A stretch of 64,000 nucleotides of DNA from the NCBI RefSeq assembly GCF_050157905.1, contig NZ_JBKIWZ010000001.1, positions 2,976,001 through 3,040,000 of the forward strand, given 5' to 3'. A model generated the notes under the pieces. It was not told where the DNA came from. It was given only the letters and a program-made list of their open reading frames with translations, and made no database searches. Source of the DNA: Pantoea sp050157905 (GTDB taxonomy: Bacteria; Pseudomonadota; Gammaproteobacteria; Enterobacterales; Enterobacteriaceae). Shown here piece after piece: positions 33,512 to 42,009 of this stretch. The position numbers and the translations under genes are program-made. Each line of letters starts with the position of its first letter. Within the stretch, counting starts at the first letter, position 1.

Positions 33512-33546
33512 GCTCTCCTGCCGCCCGGCGGGAGAGCTCCTTTCCC
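33512..33546 (+). terminator. Terminator after proP
   Basis: Stem of 11 pairs with one wobble (33512-33537), GCTCTCC against GGAGAGC at its base, followed by TCCTTTCC. Confidence 0.65.
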
Positions 33547-33631
33547 CGCGCATTACCGCACACAAACCTTCATGCTGCACGGATAATGAGAGTAAACTGT
33601 CGTTACTTTTTTCACCTGTGTAAGAATGAAA

Positions 33632-34609
33632 ATGTCTGATTATTCCCTTATCCAGCGCCCAAGAAGATTGCGCGCCAGCGCCTCGATGCGTGAAATGTTT
33701 CAGGAGTCCTCGCTGAGCCTGAACGATCTGGCTCTGCCCATCTTTGTTGAAGAAGAAGTCGACGATTACAAACCCATTCAGGCGATGCCTGGCGTGATGC
33801 GTATTCCGGAAAAGCGTCTCGCCTATGAGATCGAGCGTATCGCTAAAGCAGGTATCCGTTCGGTAATGACCTTTGGTATTTCGCACCATACTGATGCTAC
33901 CGGCAGCGATGCCTGGAATGAAAACGGTCTGGTGGCACGCATGTCCCGCATCTGTAAGGACACTGTGCCGGAAATGATCGTGATGTCCGACACCTGTTTC
34001 TGTGAATACACCAGCCACGGCCACTGCGGCGTGCTGTGCGATCACGGCGTCGATAACGATGCAACCCTGGCTAACCTGGGCAAGCAGGCAGTCGTCGCAG
34101 CCGCAGCCGGTGCCGATTTTATCGCCCCCTCGGCTGCGATGGACGGTCAGGTTGAAGCGATTCGTCGGGCACTGGACGCAGCGGGCTTTACTCAGACGGC
34201 GATCATGTCCTACTCCACTAAGTTCGCCTCTTCGTTCTATGGTCCGTTCCGTGAAGCCGCCGGCACTGCGCTGAAAGGCGACCGTAAAACCTACCAGATG
34301 AACCCGATGAACCGCCGGGAAGCGATCCGTGAATCCCTGCTCGACGCGGCACAGGGCGCCGATTCGCTGATGGTGAAACCAGCAGGCGCCTATCTGGATA
34401 TCCTGCGCGACATCCGTGAGCGTACCGAACTGCCGCTGGCGGCTTATCAGGTGAGTGGCGAATACGCGATGATTAAATTTGCGGCCCAGGCGGGTGCTAT
34501 TGATGAGCGTAACGTGGTGCTGGAAAGCCTCGGTGCGATCAAACGTGCCGGTGCAGACCTCATTTTCAGCTATTTCGCCCTTGATCTCGCAGAACAAAAA
34601 GTGCTCTGA
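33632..34609 (+). CDS. hemB: HemB, delta-aminolevulinate dehydratase (porphobilinogen synthase)
   Basis: 325 residues from ATG 33632; an in-frame ATG at 33626 sits too close to the TAAG ribosome site. The zinc-site cysteines are C122, C124 and C132 in SDTCFCEYTSHGHCG, and the active-site lysines are K197 (STKFASSF) and K249 (LMVKPAGAY). It condenses two 5-aminolevulinates to porphobilinogen for haem. Single-gene unit with terminators on both sides; in E. coli hemB lies elsewhere. Confidence 0.97.
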   Translation: MSDYSLIQRPRRLRASASMREMFQESSLSLNDLALPIFVEEEVDDYKPIQAMPGVMRIPEKRLAYEIERIAKAGIRSVMTFGISHHTDATGSDAWNENGLVARMSRICKDTVPEMIVMSDTCFCEYTSHGHCGVLCDHGVDNDATLANLGKQAVVAAAAGADFIAPSAAMDGQVEAIRRALDAAGFTQTAIMSYSTKFASSFYGPFREAAGTALKGDRKTYQMNPMNRREAIRESLLDAAQGADSLMVKPAGAYLDILRDIRERTELPLAAYQVSGEYAMIKFAAQAGAIDERNVVLESLGAIKRAGADLIFSYFALDLAEQKVL

Positions 34610-34622
34610 TCCCCTCCTCATA

Positions 34623-34657
34623 AAGAGCGTGGTCGCTATGCCGCGCTCTTCTTCTCC
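34623..34657 (+). terminator. Terminator after hemB
   Basis: Ten-pair stem AAGAGCGTGG / CCGCGCTCTT with one wobble (34623-34650), then CTTCTCC. Confidence 0.65.
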
Positions 34658-34710
34658 GCCGTAAGGCAAACACCAGAACCTGGCTTCAGTTCAGACAAAA
34701 GGTCTCTGTG

Positions 34711-35679
34711 ATGAAAGCACCTGGAATTCCTGCCGACGAGGCACAACGTTTATCGCAGTTGCGTGCGCTGAACATCATGAACACCCCAGCGGAAGAGCGT
34801 TTTGATCGCCTGACACGTTTGGCGCGTCGTCTGTTTGACGTTCCTGTCGCGTTAGTCAGCCTGCTGGAAGCTGATCACCAGTGGTTTAAATCCGCCCAGG
34901 GCTATGAAGCCGCCGGATCGCCACGCAGTATCTCGCTATGCGGTCACGCCATCCTGCAGGATGAGATCATGATCGTTGAGGATACGCACAACGATGCACG
35001 GTTTCACGATAACCCGCTGGTCACAGGCGAGCCGCACATCCGCTTTTATGCGGGCTGTCCGCTGCGCGCACCTGGCGGTGCCAAAATGGGTACGCTCTGC
35101 ATTATCGGTCGTGAGCCGCGTCAGTTTAATGAAGAGGATCAGGCCACCCTGCGTGACCTGGCGGCGATGGCCGAAGCAGAGCTGGTCGCCTTTCAGACCG
35201 CCACCTGTGATGAACTGACGCAGATTACCAATCGTCGCGGCTTTATGACGCTGGGACAGATGGTGCTGAATGAGTGCCGGATGAAAAACCGGCCTGCCTG
35301 TCTGACCTTTCTTGATCTTGATAAATTCAAACAAATCAATGACACGCTTGGCCATCGCGAAGGCGACCGCGCGCTGATGGACTTTGCTGATGCCATGAAA
35401 GTGGTGTTTAAGCACTCCGATCTGTTTGCCCGTCTGGGTGGCGATGAGTTTGTCGTGCTGCTGAATGGCCGTAGCCAGGCGCAGAGCGAAGTCCTGTTAG
35501 CGCAGTTTGCCCGCTATCTGCATCAGCAGTCGATCAGCCTGAATCGCCGCTATCACCTGCAATTCTCTTCCGGCGTCGTGGCGTTTGACGCGGCCCATCC
35601 GCAATCACTGGAGCAGCTGCTGCACGACAGTGATAAGCAGATGTACCTGAGCAAAAAGCAGAAACAGGTCACAATATAA
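34711..35679 (+). CDS. GAF-GGDEF diguanylate cyclase
   Basis: 322 residues. An N-terminal GAF domain (about 20-160) with CGHAILQDEIMIVEDTHNDARF and RFYAGCPLRAPGG, then a GGDEF domain (about 165-320) with LDLDKFKQINDTLGH and the active site RLGGDEF. No membrane segment or signal peptide, so it is a soluble cyclase making c-di-GMP in response to a small ligand or redox cue. The inhibitory I-site position reads KHSD instead of RxxD, so product inhibition may be weakened. ATG 34711 is chosen with AAGG upstream. Confidence 0.88.
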   Translation: MKAPGIPADEAQRLSQLRALNIMNTPAEERFDRLTRLARRLFDVPVALVSLLEADHQWFKSAQGYEAAGSPRSISLCGHAILQDEIMIVEDTHNDARFHDNPLVTGEPHIRFYAGCPLRAPGGAKMGTLCIIGREPRQFNEEDQATLRDLAAMAEAELVAFQTATCDELTQITNRRGFMTLGQMVLNECRMKNRPACLTFLDLDKFKQINDTLGHREGDRALMDFADAMKVVFKHSDLFARLGGDEFVVLLNGRSQAQSEVLLAQFARYLHQQSISLNRRYHLQFSSGVVAFDAAHPQSLEQLLHDSDKQMYLSKKQKQVTI

Positions 35680-35705
35680 GGTCGGTCACCGCCGTGCCCG
35701 CGGGA

Positions 35706-36728
35706 TCAGGGGCGCGCCAAATCGTCGATCAGCGCCTGATTAAATTTCGCCGGTTCTTCCATCTGTGGCGCGTGTCCCAAACCGGGAAATTCGATGAGTC
35801 GCGAACCGGGAATGCGTTGTGCCGCCGCTTTACCCAGTACCGCATAATCACCCAGTCGCGCTTTGACTTCCGGCGAGGCGATATCACTGCCGATGGCGGT
35901 GGTATCGGCGGTGCCAATCATCAGCGTTGTGGGCACCTTAAGCTCTCCCAGCTCATAAAATACGGGCTGCGTAAAAATCAGGTCGTAGAGTAAAGCGGAG
36001 TTCCAGGCCACTTTCAGGTGTCCGGGCCCGCTATTCAGACCAGCCAGCATATCGACCCAGCGATCATATTCAGGCTTCCAGCGTCCGGCATAGTAGGTCT
36101 GCTGTTCATATTTCCTGATGCCTGCTGCGCTGACCCTGAGCTCGCGCTGATACCACTGATCGACAGAGCGCCACGGTGCGCCCCGGGCTTTCCAGTCCTC
36201 CAGCCCAATCGGATTAACCAGCACCAGCTTCTGCGTCTGTTCCGGATACATCAGGGCATAGCGGATTGCCAGCATCCCGCCCGTAGAGTGGCCAATCATT
36301 ACCGCCTGTTTGACCTCCAGCCGTGCAAGCAGCTGATGGGTATTGGCGGCCAGCTGCTGGAAACTGTACTGGTAACGGTCGGGCTTGGTTGAGCTGCAGA
36401 AACCAATCTGGTCGGGCGCGATCACGCGATACCCCTGCTGGCTCAGCGCCTGAATCGTCTCTTCCCAGGTCGCGCCGCAGAAGTTTTTGCCATGCATCAA
36501 CACCACCGTTTTGCCGTTGGCCTGGTGCGCCGGTCTGACATCCATATAGCCCATGCTCAGCGACTGCTGCTGAGACTGAAAACTGAAATGGTGCAGCGGC
36601 CAGGGCCAGGTAAAGCCTTCAAGCTGTTCACCATACACCGGCGTGACACTGGCTAAGGCCTGCGCAGATAAAGCCAGTGAGGTGAGCAAAGCGGCAAGCG
36701 ATTTTTTTAACACATGAGTCGGGCTCAT
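35706..36728 (-). CDS. Secreted alpha/beta hydrolase
   Basis: 340 residues with a signal peptide of about 26 residues (hydrophobic core, then SAQALA). The nucleophile elbow GHSTGG is near residue 145; HGKNFCGATW supplies the oxyanion region, and GLGHAPQMEEP near the C-terminus holds the catalytic histidine. An extracytoplasmic esterase, lipase or haloperoxidase-like hydrolase; the substrate is not predictable. Divergent from the AraC-type gene. Confidence 0.8.
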   Translation of the reverse strand: MSPTHVLKKSLAALLTSLALSAQALASVTPVYGEQLEGFTWPWPLHHFSFQSQQQSLSMGYMDVRPAHQANGKTVVLMHGKNFCGATWEETIQALSQQGYRVIAPDQIGFCSSTKPDRYQYSFQQLAANTHQLLARLEVKQAVMIGHSTGGMLAIRYALMYPEQTQKLVLVNPIGLEDWKARGAPWRSVDQWYQRELRVSAAGIRKYEQQTYYAGRWKPEYDRWVDMLAGLNSGPGHLKVAWNSALLYDLIFTQPVFYELGELKVPTTLMIGTADTTAIGSDIASPEVKARLGDYAVLGKAAAQRIPGSRLIEFPGLGHAPQMEEPAKFNQALIDDLARP

Positions 36729-37045
36729 CCGATGTTCTTCCGGTTGAAAGTAAACCCTAAGCCTGGCATATCACCATCCGAAGTCGATTAATGCGCCGTG
36801 CGATAGCAGCAGAGAGGGCTGAAAAGGCGGCTCCGATTTATCATTAAGCGACAGCCTGTCGCCCGTTAATCACTTGCCTCCAACCATCAACACATTAATT
36901 ACAATTCACCCCTTTTTATTAAAAACAGATCGTCAAATGAATATCCGTGGAAATAAAAATTCAAATGCTGAAAAATCTTTACGCAAAGAATAAGCACATT
37001 AAGATAAAAAATTCATTATTGCCTGACCTGAAACAGGGAGGCTCT
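36729..37045. other. AT-rich region upstream of the MarA-like gene
   Basis: About 320 bases without a gene. The right two thirds are much richer in A and T than the rest of the window. A small hairpin GCGACAG/TGTCGC is near 36848-36862. It could be an H-NS-silenced promoter region; no firm promoter was assigned. Confidence 0.45.
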
Positions 37046-37522
37046 ATGACTCACGATAAATATAATGAAAGTGTAATTATCTCTCTCACCGAGTGGATTA
37101 ATAACAATCTTGATCAGCGCTTAAGCGTGAATGATATTGCGGAAAAGGCAGGCTACTCAAAATGGTATTTGCAAAAACTTTTTACCCGTTATCACAATGA
37201 AACGCTGGCGCACTATATCCGCAGAAGAAAACTCAATGCCAGCGTCAATGACTTAAAGAACAGTGGCGCACCGATCATTACTCTGGCGCTGAAATACCAT
37301 TTTGAGAGTCAGCAATCCTTTACCCGCTCTTTCAGACAGATTATGGGCTGCACGCCCAGCGCCTGCCGGAAGCGTCAGCTGCGCGACGACGCGAAGCAAC
37401 AGCCGGGCGATGCGGATAACCTCTGTGCGCAGTGCAGTTACGGACAACACGACAGCAGAGAGCCGGTGTTAATCTCTCCATACGGCACTGCACAGACAGG
37501 AGCGCTTCACGACGCCGGATAA
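37046..37522 (+). CDS. MarA/SoxS/RamA-like AraC-family activator
   Basis: 158 residues from ATG 37046, with GGGAGG four bases upstream. Residues 8-110 form the two helix-turn-helix motifs of the MarA group (LSVNDIAEKAGYSKWYLQKLFTRYHNETLAHYIRRRKL and ALKYHFESQQSFTRSFRQIMGCTPSACR). A further 45 residues of no clear homology extend the C-terminus beyond MarA or RamA. Such proteins switch on efflux and oxidative-stress genes. The stop codon abuts the convergent queH stop. Confidence 0.85.
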   Translation: MTHDKYNESVIISLTEWINNNLDQRLSVNDIAEKAGYSKWYLQKLFTRYHNETLAHYIRRRKLNASVNDLKNSGAPIITLALKYHFESQQSFTRSFRQIMGCTPSACRKRQLRDDAKQQPGDADNLCAQCSYGQHDSREPVLISPYGTAQTGALHDAG

Positions 37523-38182
37523 TCAGGGCTCATTCGGCTGATAATATTGCACACCAATCTGAATACGCTCACGCCCCTGGCTGATACGATGACGATTGGT
37601 GTCGCGCAGTGAATAGACACAGCCGCAATACTCCTGCTGATAGAAGCTTTCGCGCTTACTGATCTCAATCATGCGCGCCGAACCGCCGCCTTTACGCCAG
37701 TTAAACTCCCAGTAAAGCAGATCCGGATAGGCTGCCGCGGCACGCACACCGCAACTGTTGATCTGCTTCATATCTTTCCAGCGCGAAATCCCTAAACAAC
37801 TGGTCATGACCGGAAAGCCATTCTCATGCGCATAGAGAGCCGTGCGCTCAAAGCGCATATCAAAGCACATGGTGCAGCGCTCGCCCCGTTCCGGTGACCA
37901 CTCTAACCCGCGCGCGCGCTCAAACCAGTTATCCCGGTCGTAGTCAGCATCCACAAAGGGCACGCCATACTTTTCGGCAAAGCGGATGTTCTCCTCTTTG
38001 CGAAGTTCATACTCTTTAAGCGGATGGATGTTCGGGTTGTAAAAGTAAATCGTGTAATCAATGCCGGAGGCCAGCATCGCTTCCATCACTTCGCCCGAAC
38101 AGGGCGCGCAACAGGAGTGCAGCAGGACTTTATTATGACCACCCGGCAGAGGTAATGGCTGACGCTGGAAAGGTTCAGACAT
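37523..38182 (-). CDS. queH: QueH, epoxyqueuosine reductase
   Basis: 219 residues from the ATG at 38180-38182, with AAGG five bases upstream. The cysteine motifs HSCCAPC near the N-terminus, RCTMCFDMR in the middle and YCGCVYS near the C-terminus match QueH (formerly DUF208), which binds an iron-sulfur cluster and iron. It reduces epoxyqueuosine to queuosine in tRNA, the last step. E. coli uses the unrelated QueG instead. With yhhQ in the same window this strengthens a queuosine theme, though they are 25 kb apart. Confidence 0.9.
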   Translation of the reverse strand: MSEPFQRQPLPLPGGHNKVLLHSCCAPCSGEVMEAMLASGIDYTIYFYNPNIHPLKEYELRKEENIRFAEKYGVPFVDADYDRDNWFERARGLEWSPERGERCTMCFDMRFERTALYAHENGFPVMTSCLGISRWKDMKQINSCGVRAAAAYPDLLYWEFNWRKGGGSARMIEISKRESFYQQEYCGCVYSLRDTNRHRISQGRERIQIGVQYYQPNEP

Positions 38183-38454
38183 AAGCACCTTCAATCAATG
38201 GCAGAAAAGCGGCAGTGTAATGCTACAGGCGGAGAGTTGCAAAAACTGACCTGACGGGCCCTGTTTTGCGTAATCGTGCCGCCAGCCCGTTTTCCCGCCG
38301 CTGTGTCATCCCGCTGATCTCCGGCCTTTTCTTTTCCTCATCTCCTTTCTGCGACAGGAGGATGCGCAGAAGTGTGATCGGTGCCACACCAGCATCGGCT
38401 ATGTTTACATAACGTTAACAATATTGACATTACATCGATGCAGGGAGATTCAGT

Positions 38455-39843
38455 ATGGGAGTAGCAAAGCGATCGGGACATCAGCAGAACCGGTTTACCT
38501 GGTTCGTCTGTTTTATGGCGGCGCTGTCCGGCCTGCTGTTTGGCCTGGATATCGGCGTGATTGCCGGTGCCCTGCCATTTCTGGCGAAGGATTTGCAAAT
38601 CACCAATCATCAGCAGGAGTGGGTGGTCAGCGCGATGATGTTTGGTGCCGCGCTGGGCGCGCTGGCCGCGGGCTGGATGTCGTCAAAGCTGGGACGCAAA
38701 AAGAGTATGCTGGCGGGTGCGACGCTGTTTGTCATCGGTTCGCTGTGGTCGGCCTTTTCCCCCGATGTTACCTCGCTGGTCTGCGCCCGCGTGATGCTGG
38801 GTCTGGCTGTAGGGATCGCCTCTTATACCGCCCCGCTCTACCTGGCGGAGATCGCGCCGGAACGGATTCGTGGCTCAATGATTTCGATGTATCAGCTGAT
38901 GCTGACAACCGGGATTGTCGTGGCTTACCTCTCTGACACCGCCTTCAGCTATAGCGGCAACTGGCGCGCCATGCTGGGCATTATCGCTATCCCGGCAGTA
39001 ATCCTGTTTATCGGTGTGCTGTTTCTGCCGAACAGCCCGCGCTGGCTGGCTGCGCACGGACGCTTCAATGAGGCACAGCGGGTACTGGATCGCCTGCGTA
39101 ACAGTAGCGAACAGGCCCGCGAAGAGCTGGAAGAGATTCGCGAGAGTCTGCAGGTGAAGCAGCGCGGCTGGTCACTGTTCCGCTCGAACGGCAACTTCCG
39201 CCGCGCGGTATGGCTGGGAATGCTGCTGCAGGTGATGCAGCAGTTTACCGGCATGAATGTGGTGATGTACTACGCCCCTAAGATCTTCAACATTGCCGGT
39301 TTCTCCAGCACCAGCGAACAGATGTGGGGCACGGTGGTTGTCGGGCTGGTCAACATGCTGGCCACGCTGATTGCTATCTTCTTTGTGGATCGCTGGGGCC
39401 GCAAACCGATGCTGACAACCAGTTTTCTGGTCATGGCGATCGGGATGGGGGCGCTGGGCACGCTGTTGCACGTCGGCGTTGAAACGGATTTCCGCAAATA
39501 CTTCGCCGTTGCGATGCTGCTGATGTTTATTGTTGGCTTTGCGATGGCGGCCGGGCCGGTGATCTGGCTGCTCTGCTCAGAGATTCAGCCGCTGAAAGGG
39601 CGTGATTTCGGTATCACCGCCTCCACCACCACCAACTGGGTCGGCAATATGATTGTGGGTGCCACCTTTCTGACGCTGCTGGATCAGCTGGGTAATGCCA
39701 ATACCTTCTGGTTCTACGGCGCGCTTAATCTGGTGTTTATCCTGCTGACGCTGATGCTGGTGCCCGAAACGAAACATGTAACGCTGGAGCACATCGAACG
39801 CAACCTGATGAAGGGCAAGGCGCTGCGTGATATCGGGGCGTAA
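38455..39843 (+). CDS. GalP/AraE-like sugar:proton symporter
   Basis: 462 residues, twelve membrane segments of the MFS sugar-porter family. Hallmarks are GLLFGLDIGVIAGALPF, GRKKS, PESPR-type FLPNSPRWLA, QQFTGMNVVMYYAPKIF, DRWGRKP and PETKHVTLEHIERNLM. It is about equally reminiscent of GalP and AraE, a little nearer GalP in the C-terminal half. It probably imports galactose, glucose or arabinose with protons. Its presence close to an inositol cluster raises the possibility of inositol transport, but nothing in the sequence points that way. Confidence 0.88.
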   Translation: MGVAKRSGHQQNRFTWFVCFMAALSGLLFGLDIGVIAGALPFLAKDLQITNHQQEWVVSAMMFGAALGALAAGWMSSKLGRKKSMLAGATLFVIGSLWSAFSPDVTSLVCARVMLGLAVGIASYTAPLYLAEIAPERIRGSMISMYQLMLTTGIVVAYLSDTAFSYSGNWRAMLGIIAIPAVILFIGVLFLPNSPRWLAAHGRFNEAQRVLDRLRNSSEQAREELEEIRESLQVKQRGWSLFRSNGNFRRAVWLGMLLQVMQQFTGMNVVMYYAPKIFNIAGFSSTSEQMWGTVVVGLVNMLATLIAIFFVDRWGRKPMLTTSFLVMAIGMGALGTLLHVGVETDFRKYFAVAMLLMFIVGFAMAAGPVIWLLCSEIQPLKGRDFGITASTTTNWVGNMIVGATFLTLLDQLGNANTFWFYGALNLVFILLTLMLVPETKHVTLEHIERNLMKGKALRDIGA

Positions 39844-39858
39844 CCGCCCCGCGTCAGC

Positions 39859-40536
39859 TTACCATTGCAGCGTCTGACCAGCGTAGTCGACGTAGTGATG
39901 GCCGCCACGCCCCTGCCAGTGAGAGAGCTGCTGAACAATGCCAGCGGCGCTCTCTTCAGCGGTCAGGGAGGCACTTTCTCCTCCCATGTCCGTTTTTACC
40001 CAGCCGGGATGCAGCGTCAGCAGCGTCCCGCGCTGCGCGTCTACCACGCCGGTCAGCGTACGGCTCAGCATATTCAGCGCGGCTTTACTGGCCGCATAGA
40101 TCGGCATCTGCGCTGCAGGATTTTCGTTCAGGCTGCCGAGCTGCGAGGAGGTAATCGCCAGCACACCTTCCGGCTGCAGCAGCGGCAGCAGCATCTCTGC
40201 ACTGCGAACCGGCGCAATCGTATTGGTCAGGAAAAGCTGTGTCAGCGCCTGATCGTCACTCTGTGACAGTGTCTGATGCGCAGGGCCGCTGATACCGGCG
40301 TTGATCAGAATCGCCGCAAAGCGTTTCTCATGCAGCTGGTCGGCAAGCTGCTGCACCGCCGCCGCGTCGGTCATATCCAGCGCATGCCACCAGATACCAG
40401 GCTGGTTACCCTGCGCCGGAATGCCGCTGCGGTGCGTGGCGGTGACCTGCCAGCCCTGCCCGGCAAACGCCAGTGCAACGGCCAGACCGATGCCGCGCGA
40501 TGCGCCAATAATCAGAACCTCTTTTTGCTGAGCCAT
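39859..40536 (-). CDS. Short-chain dehydrogenase/reductase
   Basis: 225 residues from the ATG at 40534-40536, with AGGAG five bases upstream. Classical SDR: cofactor loop GASRGIG at the N-terminus, NAGISG, the catalytic serine in ITSSQLGS, and YAASK with the catalytic Tyr and Lys. The substrate is unknown; similar enterobacterial proteins act on small carbonyl compounds. Convergent with the GalP-like gene, 15 bases apart. Confidence 0.85.
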   Translation of the reverse strand: MAQQKEVLIIGASRGIGLAVALAFAGQGWQVTATHRSGIPAQGNQPGIWWHALDMTDAAAVQQLADQLHEKRFAAILINAGISGPAHQTLSQSDDQALTQLFLTNTIAPVRSAEMLLPLLQPEGVLAITSSQLGSLNENPAAQMPIYAASKAALNMLSRTLTGVVDAQRGTLLTLHPGWVKTDMGGESASLTAEESAAGIVQQLSHWQGRGGHHYVDYAGQTLQW

Positions 40537-40689
40537 ATTCACTCCTGGTTGATTGTCTCATGACAAGCTTAACGGCAAATCTGCTCAGGCCATGGCGAGG
40601 TGTGCGGTCGGGCGGAAGAATCGCTTGTGCGCAGCGAGAGCGTTATCCGTCTCTGGTTGATCACCGGCAGGCAGGAACCCTGAAACGCC

Positions 40690-41517
40690 TTAACCCGGCG
40701 TGTTCCGGCTTTCCGCATCGGGGCTGTCGCCCTTTTCACTGCCCTGACTCTTCTCGACTTCCTGAGGATGGCCCATTGAGAGCGCGGTGGCACTGGCGGG
40801 ATCGAACAGCGAAAGGCTTTCAATCTGGTCAACCATAATCACTTTACGGAACGACATGGCATCCTTGGGCGTGGAGTCAAGCGTGATGTTGTGCTCGGCG
40901 TACCATTTACTGTAGTTATGCTCTACCGCCAGCTTCAGCGTCTTACTGTCGCGATAGCCGCTCAGCATCGGGATCAGCACAATGTTTTTGGTGCTCTCAT
41001 ATTCAAAGGTCGAGGCATGCACCATGCCGATGTAGATACGGCGCGACTTCAGGGTAATCCATGCCAGCTCCCCCTCTTCCATGCACTGAAACAGCAGCTG
41101 CTCTACACCATTAGAGCGCGACAGGCGCTGATAAAGATCTTTTCGGCCCGAGACGTTGAGCCGCGCGCTGCCCGCCCAGTTTGAGCGATAGAGGCAGAGC
41201 AGAATGGCAAAGGCGAGCATGACAACAACCGGCGCCTGGATGCCGAGAAAGCTCCAGTTCATAAATTCCACCTGCCACTTCAGGTCTACACCGGGGATCA
41301 TCTGCACGGCATTGGCGATGCCGGAGACACAGAGCAGCAGTAACCAGACCAGTCCGGTCGCGAACACACCCTGCAGAACAAAGATACAGCCGTAAAGCGC
41401 CACCAGAAAGTAGACATCCCAGCCTGACGAGCGGCGGACTTTAAAACGGCTGTTTAAATCACGGCTGGTGTACCAGTAACCACTGACCATCAACACCATA
41501 AATATCGCGGTACCCAC
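40690..41517 (-). CDS. Unrecognised membrane protein, second gene of a two-gene operon
   Basis: 275 residues from a GTG at 41515-41517, with GGGAG six bases upstream. The N-terminal 115 residues hold three hydrophobic segments (about 3-14, 33-62 and 90-112); the rest is a soluble domain with ARLNVSGRKDLYQRLSR, YIGMVHASTFEYESTKNIVLIP and VIMVDQIESLSLF, then a low-complexity acidic tail. It faintly recalls DUF6338-type proteins, but I cannot assign a family. It begins within a few bases of the stop of the small gene before it, so the two are coupled. Confidence 0.7.
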   Translation of the reverse strand: MGTAIFMVLMVSGYWYTSRDLNSRFKVRRSSGWDVYFLVALYGCIFVLQGVFATGLVWLLLLCVSGIANAVQMIPGVDLKWQVEFMNWSFLGIQAPVVVMLAFAILLCLYRSNWAGSARLNVSGRKDLYQRLSRSNGVEQLLFQCMEEGELAWITLKSRRIYIGMVHASTFEYESTKNIVLIPMLSGYRDSKTLKLAVEHNYSKWYAEHNITLDSTPKDAMSFRKVIMVDQIESLSLFDPASATALSMGHPQEVEKSQGSEKGDSPDAESRNTPG

Positions 41518-41518
41518 C

Positions 41519-41716
41519 TCATACTCCCTTTAACGTGTTCACATGGCGGGCAAAATCTTCATGGACTTCCTCGCTCAGCGTATTGACTGAGATATTGCCG
41601 TTTTCATCAACGATGATCCTTTCACCTTCTGCGATGGAGTCATTGATATCCTGACGGCTCATGATCTGCAGAAATTTCTCGGGACTGGCAAAGACCGACT
41701 TAATCAATCTGAACAT
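41519..41716 (-). CDS. Unrecognised 65-residue protein, first gene of the pair
   Basis: Starts MFRLIKSVFASPEKFLQIM at the ATG 41714-41716 with GGTGG upstream; a longer frame to 41767 has no ribosome site. The N-terminal third is amphipathic, the rest acidic and soluble (IAEGERIIVDENGNISVN). No signal peptide and no family recognised. Its stop is followed directly by the start of the membrane protein gene. Confidence 0.6.
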   Translation of the reverse strand: MFRLIKSVFASPEKFLQIMSRQDINDSIAEGERIIVDENGNISVNTLSEEVHEDFARHVNTLKGV

Positions 41717-41772
41717 TACGTTCCACCTGATAGCCTGAAAACATGAAGTATGTGACCGAATCCACACTCTCG

Positions 41773-41788
41773 CCTGATTAATTTCAGG
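41773..41788. promoter_or_regulatory. Inverted repeat upstream of the unrecognised pair
   Basis: CCTGA-N6-TCAGG (41773-41777 and 41784-41788), 57 bases before the small gene, in an AT-rich promoter-like stretch. It may be an operator for an unknown regulator. Confidence 0.35.
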
Positions 41789-42009
41789 TGAAATTTCTTA
41801 AAATCAATTAATTAGCGAAGCGGTAAGCGGTCAGAAGGCACCGTTTACTGCTGAAAACTTCAACGTAACCAGCAGCCTGCCGATGCATCCTCTCACTTTG
41901 CCCGCGCAGGCCTGCCGGGTTGTCTGGTCGTCTCAGCGCCAGAAAGCACTAAGCTCAGTAGTCAGCCTTTTTCTGTCACCCTGTCTGAAACGCATCGAGG
42001 AATGTTTGC

